64,000 nt of DNA from Perca fluviatilis. Taxonomy: Eukaryota; Chordata; Actinopteri; Perciformes; Percidae. Position numbers and translations under genes: made by a program. The stretch covers positions 31,857,434 through 31,921,433 of the forward strand of contig NC_053121.1 in the NCBI RefSeq assembly GCF_010015445.1, written 5' to 3'. Below are positions 1 to 10,773 of the stretch, in pieces (position 1 is the stretch's first letter; the number at the start of each line of letters is the position of its first letter). The notes beneath the pieces are model-generated. The model saw nothing but the letters and a program-made list of their open reading frames with translations. It had not been told where the DNA came from and did not search any database.

Positions 1-997
1 TGGTCATTGGGGTTTTTCCACAGTTCATCGTGGAAGACACTTCCTTGGACTTGGTGTTCACTAATTGTTTCTGTAAAGAGAAATGGTGAGGGGAAACAAA
101 CTTGCATGCAAGCATTTATTTCCAATTGATGTGGACAATGATGTGATGCTGTTCTTGATGCAAAAATCAACCTGTTTTCAGTTTAATGAATGTTATTATT
201 TTCGCATTTTTCACTTTAAAAGTGTGGTTGCAAAAAAGATTTGGCCTGGATATGCTCACTGATAGGCCTACAACACACAACAGGGAACCAACTGACATTT
301 AATCCAGAAATGATTGATGTGTATTGTATGCATGGTTAAACTCCTTCACTCCTTTACATGCTGTCACCTGGTTGTATCTAAAGTTGTTTCCAAATTCTGT
401 GTAGAAAAAGCAAAAGGCACTTAGGGCATCTGATAATGGATGTCTAGCCGCTAAATTGTCCGATAACGGATGCATTTAAACTGACAACTGAAATAATCCC
501 AGACCTGGGGAGGGAGAAGGAACTGCCTCTGAAACCAAGGATGTCGGAGATTAGTGTGACGAAGTCTGCCATCCTCCTCCCTCCTCCCTCCTCCCTCCCA
601 GGCCCTGTTTGGCTCTCTGCTGCTATTAGCTTGAATTTCAGAATTTACACCCAGAAAAAAACAGGGTTCAATGGCTGTTTGACTTTTAAACGCCAGAAAA
701 CATGAAATTAGAAAGCTAATGTGCTTCTCAAATACTTCTTTTTACTTTTTATTACTCGTTTATTTATCCTTTAACATTCTGGCTAGTCAGGGTCGTAGAC
801 TGGATTTTAGCAATACTGAGGCCCATATTTTATTTCTTCACTTAACTGTTGAATTAATGGTTTAGTTATGTCATCTGAAAAGTTTATCAACCAATCAATA
901 TGAAGGGCTACATGCTAAATGACTAAAAATAGTGGACAAGAAAATTTGCCCATGTGTTAATCTTTTGACGTGAAACTTACTCCGAAACTTACTCCTT
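1..997. other. Unique AT-rich sequence, no gene seen
   Basis: I find no frame with coding character, no RNA gene and no repeat family I recognise here. The only structure is a pyrimidine-rich run of repeated CTCC/CCTCCC units at about 573-599, an ordinary low-complexity tract. Confidence 0.6.
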
Positions 998-1002
998 ATG
1001 TT

Positions 1003-1104
1003 ATGTGAGTGTTGTCCTTTGAGAGCGAAGAGTCAAATTCCTTGTTTGTTTACGCAAACCTGGCCAATAAAGCTGATTCTGATTCCGATTCTGATTCTGA
1101 TTCT
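1003..1104 (+). repeat. 3' tail of a non-LTR retroposon with GATTCT microsatellite
   Basis: The stretch reads as a retroposon 3' end: a short unique block, then CAATAAAGCTGATTCTGATT and further GATTCT units to 1104. AATAAA-like sequence running straight into a hexamer repeat is typical of fish LINE tails. The 5' part of the element is absent, so this is a heavily 5'-truncated copy. Family assignment is from memory of teleost repeats. Confidence 0.6.
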
Positions 1105-1299
1105 TGTTGAAATGCCCATGATTCCGAGAGAAAATACCACTGACCTCAGTATCCTCAATGATAGCTACATCCTTGAGTCTATTACCAAGCATTCTTATAA
1201 CAATATCATATAATAATGGGATTTTTGTTTAGCATGAACGTGTTCTCCACAACAAGTCGCCCAAACCATACGAAAATATAGCTCGTGTATTTCTAGCCC

Positions 1300-1820
1300 A
1301 CTAATGTTACCCACTAACCCGACTCCACCAGATGGATTGCTTCGCATTTGCTCGGCATATCCATCTGGGAACTTTCCGTTAGTGAACTTTTGGGAAGGGG
1401 CGAAAATACTGGTTAGCTGATTGGAGAAACCATCTGTCTATCACCACCTATGTTTGTAATAGACGGGCCAAATCAACCAATCAGATCAAACTCTTGCCGA
1501 AACCAGTCGGGAGAAGAGCAAAAACATCTTTTCCTCCGAGAAAAGCCTCCAGTGACGTTTTTTGCTCTTCTTTCAATGAAGGAATACTTTCTAATTCGGA
1601 TAAAACTTTCGCGATAGCTACGCTCATCTCATCCGTGGAAGCTGCCATGTTGTTTAGACTGTCACTTCTTGTTGCGTCACACCTAAACCCGCCTCAAAAC
1701 CAACGCTGATAGGTCGGTCGTTTGGCGAATGGCTCCAAATTTTCTCTATCTCATGATGCCAGACTGATCTGCAAGTGGAAAACTGGAGCTCGCGAGATCA
1801 GGACGGTCTCACAAGGCTAA
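1300..1820 (-). mobile_element. Non-autonomous DNA element carrying a RecQ-like exon fragment
   Basis: I recognise this block as a dispersed teleost repeat. Read on the minus strand it runs from the CTCGCGAGATCAGGACGGTC side (about 1790-1820) through the helicase-like fragment at 1481-1648 to a block ending near 1310. Clear terminal inverted repeats are not visible, so the borders are approximate. The helicase fragment in a short repeat suggests an internally deleted derivative of a larger gene-bearing element, or capture of a host exon; the sequence cannot separate the two. Confidence 0.5.
1481..1648 (-). pseudogene. RecQ/DEAD-box helicase-like N-terminal fragment
   Basis: On the minus strand an ATG at 1648 opens a 55-codon frame ending in TGA at 1481-1483. 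Residues 26-55 match the start of a RecQ-type helicase core: a Q-motif-like KEEQ segment (26-29), a spacer with GGKDV (38-42), then LLPTGFGKSLI (45-55), which contains the Walker A lysine and serine (GFGKS; RecQ proteins usually have GGGKS). In the family this P-loop binds ATP and the DEAH box and later motifs follow; here the frame stops straight after the P-loop, so no helicase activity is possible. The fragment lies inside a dispersed element, so it is a repeat-borne relic and not a host gene. The motif is seen directly; the family call is from knowledge of RecQ proteins. Confidence 0.6.
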
Positions 1821-1934
1821 CTACCCACAGGACCATTAAATAAATTAGCGCCCCTAGCAGTGGCGAGAAATACGACCCGCAGGAGTGTTTTCCATCCTCA
1901 TATCTAAACCATATGACTTAGCGTCGTCAACGTT

Positions 1935-2175
1935 GGGTTAGGTTTAGGCACCCAAACTACTTAGTTAGGTTTACAGAAAGATTTTGGTTTGGGTTGGACG
2001 CTAATTCACTTCCGGTTACGCACGTTACCGTGACGTAGCTCCAAAAGTAAAAAAAAAAAACCTCACTATTTACTTTAATTTTTAAAAAGGACATACACAC
2101 ATCCAAGTATCCTGGGTGAAAGTCCTGTGTTGGTTTGATCCATCCACCACCCGACCTTCCTCCTTATACAGAATT
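1935..2175. repeat. Dispersed GTTTAGG-type repeat with GTGAAAGTCCTGTG block
   Basis: A run of GGTTAGGTTTAGG-like units (1935-1985) is followed by CCTGGGTGAAAGTCCTGTGT and CATCCACCACC (2110-2151). The same two-part arrangement recurs at 20961-21130 and, diverged, at 35440-35605, so this is a dispersed family. Ends are not resolved. No coding capacity is seen. Confidence 0.5.
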
Positions 2176-2380
2176 TGGTGTTCTTATACTTCTTCACCTA
2201 ACTTTCTGATTTGCTCCTGGCCACTAGAGGGTGCTGCCACTATGAGTGTAAATATGAGTCGCAATCGCTGCTTGAATAGATGACTTATGTGGGTATTTTT
2301 TGGGGGGAGGACAGTCCATTGAATTCTTGACCAGCTTAAACCACCTATGTCGTAGAACCATGGTGGTATAATCACTACCG

Positions 2381-2783
2381 AGGTAGTCTCGCTTTGCCAG
2401 ACCTGCCTTCACCAGCGCTGCGGAGGAGGGTCTGGCTAGTCCAAACAGCATTCCAGGATGGGAGAAAAACGTGCTCTGGTTTACTGGCATTTTTAAACCC
2501 ATCACAATCGGGAAGGAACTTGTTTTGGTGGAACGTGTACGTTCAAACGTTGTTTTACCGGTACTCGTGCAACAGAAAACAATCAGATTGGACAGATAGT
2601 CTAGCTAGCTGTCTGGATTTACCCTGCAGAGATCTGAGGAGCAGTTAACCATAGTCCTCATGAATCCACCGGAGTTTAAAATTCCAACACAAAGAAAGCG
2701 GAAGGAAACTGACATCGGCGAAAAGACATGCATCCAGCGGAAATTTCCTGCGCCACCGGAAGTGGAACTTTGTGGATATAGAC
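2381..2783 (+). mobile_element. MITE family A, copy 1
   Basis: It begins AGGTAGTCTCGCTTTGCCAG and ends GTGGATATAGAC. The same body (GCTCTGGTTTA, GGTGGAACGTGTACGTTCAA, GATTTACCCTGCAGAGAT) recurs at 2792-3018 and 9701-10071. Imperfect 8-bp flanks CACTACCG (2373-2380) and TACTACCA (2784-2791) look like a decayed target duplication, which suits hAT-type insertion. There is no transposase. Confidence 0.75.
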
Positions 2784-2791
2784 TACTACCA

Positions 2792-3018
2792 AGGTAGTCT
2801 CGCTTTGCCAGACCTTCCTCCACAGCGCTGTGGAGGAGGGTCTGGCTTGCCCACACAGCATTCCAGGATATGAGAAAATCATGCTCTGGTTTATTGGTAT
2901 TGCTTTAAACCAATCACAGTCGTTTTGGGCGGCACTAAATGCCATACGGAGCCACGGTTGTTTTGGTGGAACGTGTACGTTCAAAGGTTTTAGTTGTGCA
3001 ACAGAAAACTCAGATTGG
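2792..3018 (+). mobile_element. MITE family A, copy 2, 3'-truncated
   Basis: It starts AGGTAGTCTCGCTTTGCCAG one target-site length after copy 1, in the same orientation, and follows the family body to CAGATTGG at 3018. The remaining 3' part (ACAGATAG to the GATATAGAC end) is missing and unrelated sequence follows. Against copy 1 it retains an extra TTGGGCGGCACTAAATGCC segment, so the two are separate insertions and not a recent tandem duplication. Confidence 0.7.
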
Positions 3019-4465
3019 TAATTGTAAACAGACATAAGTAAATCTCTTGTGGCACAACATACACCCATTTGTTTATTCTCAAAGACTTCTACAACCCTGA
3101 TGAGGGCGGAGTAACCAAAGACATTTAAGGAAATAAACATAAGAGAGAATACTCCTGTGTATTTCATTGGTCTTGAGCATGTCTTGTGTCTCAACAAGTT
3201 TGCACCTTGCTGTTTGCATGTTATTATAACAGTCAGGTCATTTAAGGCCCATTTGGTGGTTCTGAACATTTGATAACAACGTAGAAATTTGGACTTATTT
3301 TTACAAAAGACTTGTTTGACTCAGTGTAGACTCTGGATTATGGGCGTTCAGACGTTAACCAAAAGACGTCACCAAAACCATACTAACCTTAAAGTAATTG
3401 AACCTGAAATTAATGTCAAAAAATGGACTCACATAAACAGGCGTGTTGGCATTTTAGACAAAAATATCAAAATATAGTGTTTTCTTTTTTATAGTGGATG
3501 TTATAATTTTTTTTTTTAAACTTGTTACTGGTAGTGTCTTGTTATGGCATAAAATAACTAAACCACTTATTTAAATGTGAAAATAATTCCTTTCAACACT
3601 AAAATTCAACATTAAAATATTATTTTATTTTATATAGTATTATTACTGTTCATTGTAAACATCCAGTACATATTGTAGAGTGTCTTAACCTTGACCTAGT
3701 TTATTTACTGTTGTTGCAACATGTGGTGCATTCACTTTTGTTTTCACTTCCAAAAAATATACATTAAGATATGTCGTAAGCCTAGTAGCTTATTTACAGC
3801 CTTTCTGACATCTGCTTGCACTGATGAACTCTGATGTCACAACATCCTTAATATTCAATAAACAACTTACAATATTATACACCACGCCCCCTTTCACTGA
3901 GGGACAAAAATGTGGAAAAGCTAAAAAAAAAAGACTAAAAAAATTGTGACTCTCCTTTAATTGAACATGTTACACGGCTTCTTCATGCTTCCAACCCCGA
4001 GACTGTGAAACCTCTTTTCTTGAGAGTGTACAACAACCAGAGTTCTGTGATGGAAGAAGCATCCCCTTATTGCACCCTCCAGGATCTTTTTTTTTTCCTC
4101 AGAGTGTTGGGTTGTGGTACACAAGCCCATAAAGAACCATTCTGCATCGTGGAACCCTTTTTATTGAGAGTGTAGAATTACAATATTCTGCATTTGGAGG
4201 GTTCAGTCCTTGACTCTTCGCCTGCCTCAGGGGAAAACCTGGCGCCTCCTGCCCGGATCAGACGACTCGAAACTGGACGGAGTGGAAAAGAGGAGAGGGG
4301 GGTTGGGGAGGGGGACTGAAAACAGTGAAAAAAGAGAGGAGAAATCGCTGAAATGCAGGCTTGGGACTGATGGAGGGATGTCATGTTGCTGCACCGAGCG
4401 TTACAGCCAGGCCCCATGAAAGAAAAACAGGTAGCCTCATTTTTGTTTTGTAAAAATATTGATCT
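3019..4465. other. Mostly unique sequence with a MITE-like remnant
   Basis: No gene is visible; the 197-codon minus frame at 2676-3269 runs through MITE copies and has no motif. Around 4005-4172 the words TTGAGAGTGTACAAC and GGAACCCTTTTTATTGAGAG resemble ends of a common fish MITE, but I cannot place its borders. A G/A-rich stretch at 4280-4350 has no coding signal. Confidence 0.4.
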
Positions 4466-4560
4466 GACGATGACGATGATTATTATAATCGTTGTTATTA
4501 TTATTGCTGTTATTATTACCGTTGCTGTTGTTGTTATTATTATTGTTGTTATTCAGACTT
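4466..4560 (+). repeat. Imperfect (TTA/TTG) trinucleotide repeat
   Basis: Degenerate TAT, TGT and CGT triplets dominate 4466-4556. The leucine-rich plus frame and asparagine-rich minus frame across it are artefacts of the repeat. A short poly-G run follows near 4638-4648. Confidence 0.8.
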
Positions 4561-5990
4561 AATCCACCTATGGGTAAAAATATAAATAGTGTTTCATCGC
4601 TAACTTTTCCCCTTGTGAGTTCAGTCTTTTTATTTGGGGGGGGGGGGGAATCGACGCAAAAAGGTAAAATAAAACCCGTCATTTCATTACCCGACGCCAG
4701 ATTTCTCGACTTTATCTTTTTCCACTTTTCCTTTTAAATGCAAACCGATTCATTTTGCTCTTCCCAGCTGTTTGCCTCAGATACACCTATCGATTAGACA
4801 TCAGTTAGATTCCTAGCCAGGGCTTTATTGAGTAAGTTGGTGAACCTTAAAGTGAATTACAGGAACTGCTCTGCCCCTCCGGTGAACTATTTAGTTGAAT
4901 CTAATTTACTTTGATAAAGACCATCTATTTTATTTACTCTGATCGCCATTTTCATCGGGGGTTTATTGTGAGACTGTGAGGGCAGAGAATGTGGAGGATT
5001 TTGAGAGAGGAGAGGAGATTGGGATCACTGATTCATTTAGCTTCTTTTGCAGAATTAAACTGACGACTGTCAATGGAATGTCATTTCTTGGTTAGAAATA
5101 CACATTATTGTTATTATTATTACTGTTGTTGTTGTTATTATTATTATTATTATTAGAATTGTTCTTATTACAATCGTTGTTATTAGTATAATTGATATTA
5201 TTATCCCTAAAATTAGCAGATAGGCCTCTGAATTCTAACTAATTTAGCAACAGATGCTAAGTCAATTATGTCTGCAATAAAGCCATTCATATTTTCTCAA
5301 TACTCTGAATAATATCACCACACTAGCATTTATATATTTTAATGTGCATTTCTATTTCGTCTACAGGAGTCACGCATCACGACAATCAACCATTTGGTCC
5401 AGAGCTGCTCAACTGCTGCAAGATGCATCACTGCAAAGAAAATGTTGATTATTTGGGGGGAACGTCAGACTAATCCTGCTTTTTATAATACATCTAAATA
5501 CACTGTAGGTCGACCAAGGAAATAGGGTATTTTCTGTCTCCCATAATCATAACATTAATATGCAATGGGATAATGCGAATTTTGGCATGTATGTTTTGAT
5601 ATAGCCTACAATTCAATACTTTGATTTAGTCTAATGCAGCCACTGATGGCAAAAGATTTGGCAATGCTCGTATTATAATATTTATTTTCACGTTATCACC
5701 TTTTTTTGTCATTTTAGAAATATACAGTATATTCACTCTCAGCACCAATGTTGTGCAAACTGCTATGATACATTTAAATAAAACTATATGAATATATATA
5801 CACACAGTTGGCTAAATATTGGCATAAAACTGTGACAAAATCTCTACAGGACAAATGAAAACAAAAATGGTTTCTACAGTCTGTTCATGCTCCTCTCCGT
5901 CCCTGACTCCACAGTCTGCTCACAGAGCCTGTTGTACACATGCGTCGTATTTAAGTGTAATTGGCCGTATCATTGGCTTTTGTCTTGTTT
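4561..5990. other. Unique AT-rich sequence with one trinucleotide array
   Basis: No gene is seen. A second degenerate ATT/GTT array lies at 5103-5216. The remainder is AT-rich with no recognisable repeat family or exon. Confidence 0.5.
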
Positions 5991-6150
5991 ACAAAGCGGG
6001 CAACAGGAGCGGTAATTTAATTTCCTCTGCCGCAGTGAAGAGCCACCAGCCGCCTGTCAGGCCGAGCTCAGCCGCAACCCCGGGCAGCGGGCAGCAGACT
6101 GGCCCGGGGCGATTCTGGAGAGGGAGGAGGAGGGAGGAGGGGGACATCTG
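5991..6150. promoter_or_regulatory. GC-rich candidate regulatory block
   Basis: A sharp GC-rich island stands in AT-rich surroundings, with CCGCCTGTCAGGCCGAGCTC, CCCGGGCAGCGGGCAGCAG and GGCCCGGGGCGATTC, ending in a GGAGG run. The 115-codon frame across it has no recognisable motif. It could be a conserved non-coding element, a small CpG-rich promoter or chance. Conservation was not measured. Confidence 0.3.
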
Positions 6151-7552
6151 CCTGCAAACAAAAGTGTATATGAATTATATCCTGGGATGTAATGGAGGGT
6201 GAACCCTCTCCAGTCTCTATGGTTTAGCTGACATAAATGTATAACTGAATAGTATTTATTCATATGTAGGCTAATCATTACTGAAGATTGGCATTATAGA
6301 AAGATGGCTTCTTTTAGTATATTGTGTTCTTAATTAATATATTGTTATTTAGTTTTATCCCTCATCAGCATCATATTATGTCCATTGATTCATGTTATCT
6401 GTATTTTTGTGTTCAGTTGTATTATGTTTGTGTTTAAAGTCTGACCAAAAATACTGACACATTTATTTACCCATATTTTTTTGGACTTTTATTTATTTTG
6501 TTATCGTTTTTGTTACTTACTTTTGTAGACTTTATTTTTTTTAAAGAGTTTTTGGGGGTATTTTCCATACATTATCGATTTCATTTGTTACAGCAACAAT
6601 CTTAATTCTATTAAGATCTATTTCATCCTATTAGAGGAGGAAAAAACACAAATAAATAACTTTCTGAATATAGCTTGGTGATTTTTGTATTGGATGTTAT
6701 TTAGGTAATAATAGTAAGCATCTCATACAGTTCAATCTCCTTTAAGGGCCAAGAGACTTGCAATGTTAAATTCATATGTCATATTCATGTAGCCTCATTT
6801 TATGAGGGAGCATCCAATCATCACAGGGATATAGAGTCTGTGAAGATGGAGTGATTGACTGAGTGAAAAACTGGTGATTTTCTAAGATACAGGAAATTAG
6901 GAGTTCTTTTTTTAATGATGATCACCAACTAGAGTTTATCGCCCTTTTCATTAACACCGAATGGTAATGGAAATGCATTATTGCTAGAGTTCCCCAATCT
7001 GAGGATCTCAAGTGGAGAGCAACAACAGGAAGAAGTTAAAGACATGATAACAGCAGCCTTTTTAAGATGACGCCCCATTAAAATGAAAGCAATGCTGACA
7101 GTGTGTTCACATTTATTCTTTAGGAAATTTAACATACTAGATTCAGTCACCAGGCTTTGTAGCTTGTCACTTGTTGCAATGGGAAACATGAAAATTGGCA
7201 GCAGGGCTGTACTGGTGTTGAAGTAGGGCATCATAAGACAAATATAGTAAAAAATAGTAATGTAAGACTATACTACACAACTGGTTATGACCAAAATCAC
7301 TTAACCATAGTTTAAAAAAATAAGGCTCTGCTCAACATCCAAAACTCAACATCACAAAATATGCTGTTTTTTTTAGTTAATTTCAAATTGAAAAAATAGA
7401 AACATTTTTTTATAGACTGGCTTTTTGTTTATATTCCAGAAATCAAATACGTTTAAGTTTAAATTTGCAACATGAAGGAAACATAGGCTTTTGTAAATGA
7501 ACTCTTTGTTGGCATTGTGCACATCTATGGAAGAATGAAACATGTACTGTGC
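6151..7552. other. Unique AT-rich sequence, nothing recognised
   Basis: There is no exon, RNA gene or repeat family that I can support. The minus-strand frame at 6929-7234 has no motif and no splice context. Confidence 0.5.
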
Positions 7553-7590
7553 TGTGTGTGTGTGTGTGTGTGTGTTCTTACCAGAGCATG

Positions 7591-7652
<62 letters not shown>
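7553..7652 (+). repeat. Paired (TG)n and (GA)n microsatellites
   Basis: A TG array (7553-7574) and a long, nearly pure GA array (7590-7652) are separated by 15 bases. Both strands show the serine/leucine and arginine/glutamate pseudo-ORFs expected from dinucleotide repeats. Confidence 0.9.
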
Positions 7653-7657
<5 letters not shown>

Positions 7658-7779
7658 CATTAGGCCTGAGGGTGAATCATTATTAGAGGGCCTGGCTTCC
7701 CTCCCTCCCTCTCTCCCTCTACCAGGCTCTCTCCATCCAATCACAGGGGCGGTCGAAGGACAAACAGCCGACCGTTGTA

Positions 7780-8200
7780 CAGCAGCTTCCGTACTGGGCA
7801 GTGCAGTTCCTGCTCTCTAATTACGCCATGATACAATGCAATATTCCTCTGCAAATATTCCCACATAAATTCATTTCACAACCCATTAAAGACACAGCGG
7901 GTGAGATCATTTACATTACCGTGTCCCAGTACAGTACAGCGCGATGCCGGCGTTTACAACGCCGCCAAATGTGCCAAGTCCCCCCGGTTGAACGGCAACC
8001 TGGTAGGCATTAACTCAACATAATGTCTTACAAATTAAAGTATTGCTGGGGCTACCACCGCGGCGTCAGATAAATGTGCTCTATTAGGAGGCCTCAAGCT
8101 GTGCGCAAAACAATTGATTGCTTGTTTGTGTTTTCATATGGCGTCCGCGAACATGCAGAGTGATGGATGAGAGCCTGCAATCTCAAGTTGCTGTTAGTCG
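7780..8200. promoter_or_regulatory. Candidate conserved non-coding element cluster
   Basis: Complex, repeat-free sequence with many homeodomain-type cores (CTAATTACGCC, ACAAATTAAAG, CAATTGATTGC) and CpG words uncommon nearby (CGGCGTTTACAACGCCGCC, ACCGCGGCGTCAG, GGCGTCCGCG). Of interest is the short inverted word GGCGTT...AACGCC near 7949-7966. No frame has coding character. The enhancer call is inference from composition only. Confidence 0.35.
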
Positions 8201-8246
8201 ATTGCTGTGTTTTTCTTCGCTTCCTCTAATAGGAGAGTTGGTCAGT

Positions 8247-8274
8247 CCACACACACACACACACACACACACAC
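8247..8274 (+). repeat. (CA)n microsatellite
   Basis: A nearly pure CA array of about 14 units, preceded by GTCAGTC and followed by AAAAAACACATG. Confidence 0.9.
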
Positions 8275-8910
8275 CAAAAAACACATGCAATTTATATTTT
8301 CTTCATTGAAGCTGTAGGAAGGCTGAGAGGCAGAGACAGTGCAGAGGGGGCTGATGGGAGTTGAATCCGGGCCAATAAGGGCAGATGTAATTGCAGAGCC
8401 AGCAAGGTGTTAACTGCAGTAATGTTCACACCGCAGGACTTCATGTTCAGTTTCTATTTGCTGCTTGTCACATTTTATTTTTATTTTGTTGTTCGTTCAT
8501 AGTTATTTTTGGATGTGACCTGTTTCTGATGCCTGACAATGTCAAAAAGAAACCCAGCAAAGTAACAACATAAGGTTGCATCGAACACATTTCATTAATT
8601 TTATATTTAAAGTATGAGCCAGTGCGACCAAACTGAGTGATCTCCCTGAGTACCAGCTACTGTACTGTAAATAAAGCTATTTGGCTTTCTTTGCATTGCC
8701 GTGACTCATTGTCCAACATGCTAACACTGGCTCAGTGAAGCTTTGCTGAGTGCAAAAGTTATGACATCTCTCGTGTGAAAAACTTGATCAATTCAGAGTG
8801 TTACACTCCGCATGAACTTATCCTTTAATATATTGGCCACACTTTTAACATAGGGATGATTCTATTAAGCTTTCTGCTGTTCACAATTTGAAGGAACTGG
8901 ACACTTTCCA
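8275..8910. other. Unique sequence, nothing recognised
   Basis: No gene, RNA or repeat family is supported. Around 8340-8420 there is a moderately GC-rich stretch with no further signal. Confidence 0.5.
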
Positions 8911-9250
8911 TAGCCTGACGTCGTCATACTCAGATTCTAGTCAGAAAATGTGACGTGGTTGATTAGGTTACTGTTGATCATCTGTCCACCATCGTATAAA
9001 GCCCGCCAGACAATGTGATTGGTCCGAACAGCTCTGGTTCGACCGTAGTTGCTTCCCCACGGTTCAAGTCCAGACCGAACTTCCCGACTTCAAATGTTGT
9101 GGGCGGGGCTAAGTGCGGCTGGCATCCCCGCTACACTTTCCACAGACAACAACATAAACGTGTCACAGTTTTATCCAAAACAACTTCCAAGGAGAATGCG
9201 GAGTTCAGTGCAAACGACAGCAGGTCCTTTGATACATTATGAACAAGGTA
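8911..9250 (+). mobile_element. DNA-element fragment beginning AGCCTGACGTCGTCATACTC
   Basis: The block starts AGCCTGACGTCGTCATACTC, a terminus I recall from teleost MITEs, and continues through CCCGCCAGACAATGTGATTG and GGGCGGGGCTAAGTGCGGCT. The opposite terminus is not found, so it is a fragment. A short ATG-started frame at 9196-9247 ends at a CAAG/GTAATT donor-like site; it may be a relic first exon but has no identifiable domain. Confidence 0.45.
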
Positions 9251-9700
9251 ATTTGTCATTACCTTCTGTGGAAAAAAAACCTTTAGGTCTAAAATGTACT
9301 GTATGTGTTTATGCATTGTCGTAGTGACAACTGGTCCTGGCCTTCTCCCACTCTGCCAAGCTTGTCAGGAGGTTCAGACTGTCTATTCGTAAAGATTATA
9401 GGACCTTGGGGTGTCTCAATTTCTGGTATGAGGAGCCCTGCATGACTCCATGTGTGACCTAGTTTTGTTGGGTATACCTAGACTGTTGGAAAGATTGTTA
9501 GTCAAACAAACTCCATGCCACCACTGTTGTGTGGGGTCTGTTGCCTGGTACCAGTACTGCATGTAAATACAGACATTTTTTAAACAACAGAGACTAATAC
9601 AAGTTTTCTTTTCATTCACCAAAATAGCGACTGACCTGAAAGCACAGTTTTATTTCTCACCTTCCAAACAGTCATGTATCTCTAACCTAAGTTACAATCT

Positions 9701-10071
9701 AAATAGTCTAGCATTGCCAGACCTGCCTCCACAGTGCTGCGGAGGAGGGTCTGGCTAGTCCATACAGCATTCTAGGATTGGAGAAAAACGTGCTCTGGTT
9801 TATTGCCAATCGTCATGGGCAGGCCCGGTGTCACTGCAAAATCGCCTCAGGAAGGAACTTGTTTTGGTGGAACGTGTGTACGTTCAAAGGTTGTTTTAGT
9901 CGTGCAACAGAAAACTCAGATTGGACAGATAGCCTAGCTAGCTGTCTGGATTTACCCTGCAGAGATATGAGGAGCAGTTAACCACAGTCCTCAGAAATCG
10001 ACTGGAGTTTAAAATTCCAACACAAAGAAAGTGCAAGGTACCGGAAGTGGAACGTCGTCGTGGATATAGAC
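9701..10071 (+). mobile_element. MITE family A, copy 3, with 8-bp target duplication
   Basis: A full-length copy: it starts AAATAGTCTAGCATTGCCAG (diverged from AGGTAGTCTCGCTTTGCCAG) and ends GTGGATATAGAC. Perfect 8-bp repeats TACAATCT flank it at 9693-9700 and 10072-10079. Insertions with 8-bp duplications are characteristic of hAT elements, so I infer hAT mobilisation. The repeats also fix the element ends in copies 1 and 2. Confidence 0.85.
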
Positions 10072-10079
10072 TACAATCT

Positions 10080-10415
10080 GAAAGATCTCAGTGTCGTTCT
10101 CTGTGGTGGCACCTATAGCGATAAGCAGTAATTGCAGGTGTGAGTTTCCTTTCCAGAGATCTAAACAGTTTCGCCTGTGTGACATCAGTCAGTTGGCAGT
10201 AGAAGAGCTAGTGTGTTGCATTAGCCTCGCCTACCCTCTTCGGGGGACCAACCGTTACTGGGTGATGGAAAATACGTCACTAACTGTGTGCCGCTTGTGA
10301 TTTGTCACGCAAATGTCATCACAGACACCCAGTTCGTAATACTGCACTGCAAGGGCTTTCATAAGTGGGTCGTAGGCCCAATCAGCATTGTGTTTCCTCA
10401 TTTGGCAACAGTGAC
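10080..10415. other. Unique sequence between two MITEs
   Basis: The stretch has GATAAGCAGTAATTGCAGGT at about 10119 and a GC-richer part near 10225-10300. No coding or repeat assignment is supported. Confidence 0.4.
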
Positions 10416-10773
10416 TTAAAGCTCTAGTGCATAACGTTTGACATTAATGAACGTCACATTTAAGCCATTGCCAAAGTAATTACGACTATCAGCTCCACAC
10501 TACTATATTTTTTTTATATATATATATATATATAGTGACATCGGTGAGTTATTTTTATAGGACAGAGACACTCAAGTGAAGATTATTACCTTTCCTGAAG
10601 AGTCCATTATGTTTTTTTAATCCTCCGTGTCCTCCTTGGAAACTAGCAACTGCGTGGAGGAGGTGTGGTGCGTGATCACAGAAGGCTTGTATCATGTGGA
10701 CGGGCCGACAGCTTTGTTATCATTACTTAGAATTCCTCATGGAGGTGACAGAAACTACGCACTATAGCTTTAA
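10416..10773 (-). mobile_element. TTAA-bounded MITE (350 bp)
   Basis: TTAA at 10416-10419 and 10770-10773 flank inverted termini: AGCTCTAGTGCATAACGTTT on the left and, as reverse complement of the right end, AGCTATAGTGCGTAGTTTC. TTAA target duplication is the mark of piggyBac and Kolobok elements; which one cannot be told without a transposase. A TA array lies at 10517-10534. On the minus strand a short ATGGACTCTTCAGGAAAG frame abuts a GTAATA donor-like site, possibly a relic first exon. Confidence 0.75.

Noticed and set aside
2676..3269. 197-codon minus-strand open frame, the longest in the window
   Set aside because: About half lies in MITE family A copies, there is no motif, and composition does not look coding.
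8247..8274. CRISPR-like or tandem coding repeats among the microsatellites
   Set aside because: These are dinucleotide arrays in eukaryotic DNA; there are no spacer/repeat units.
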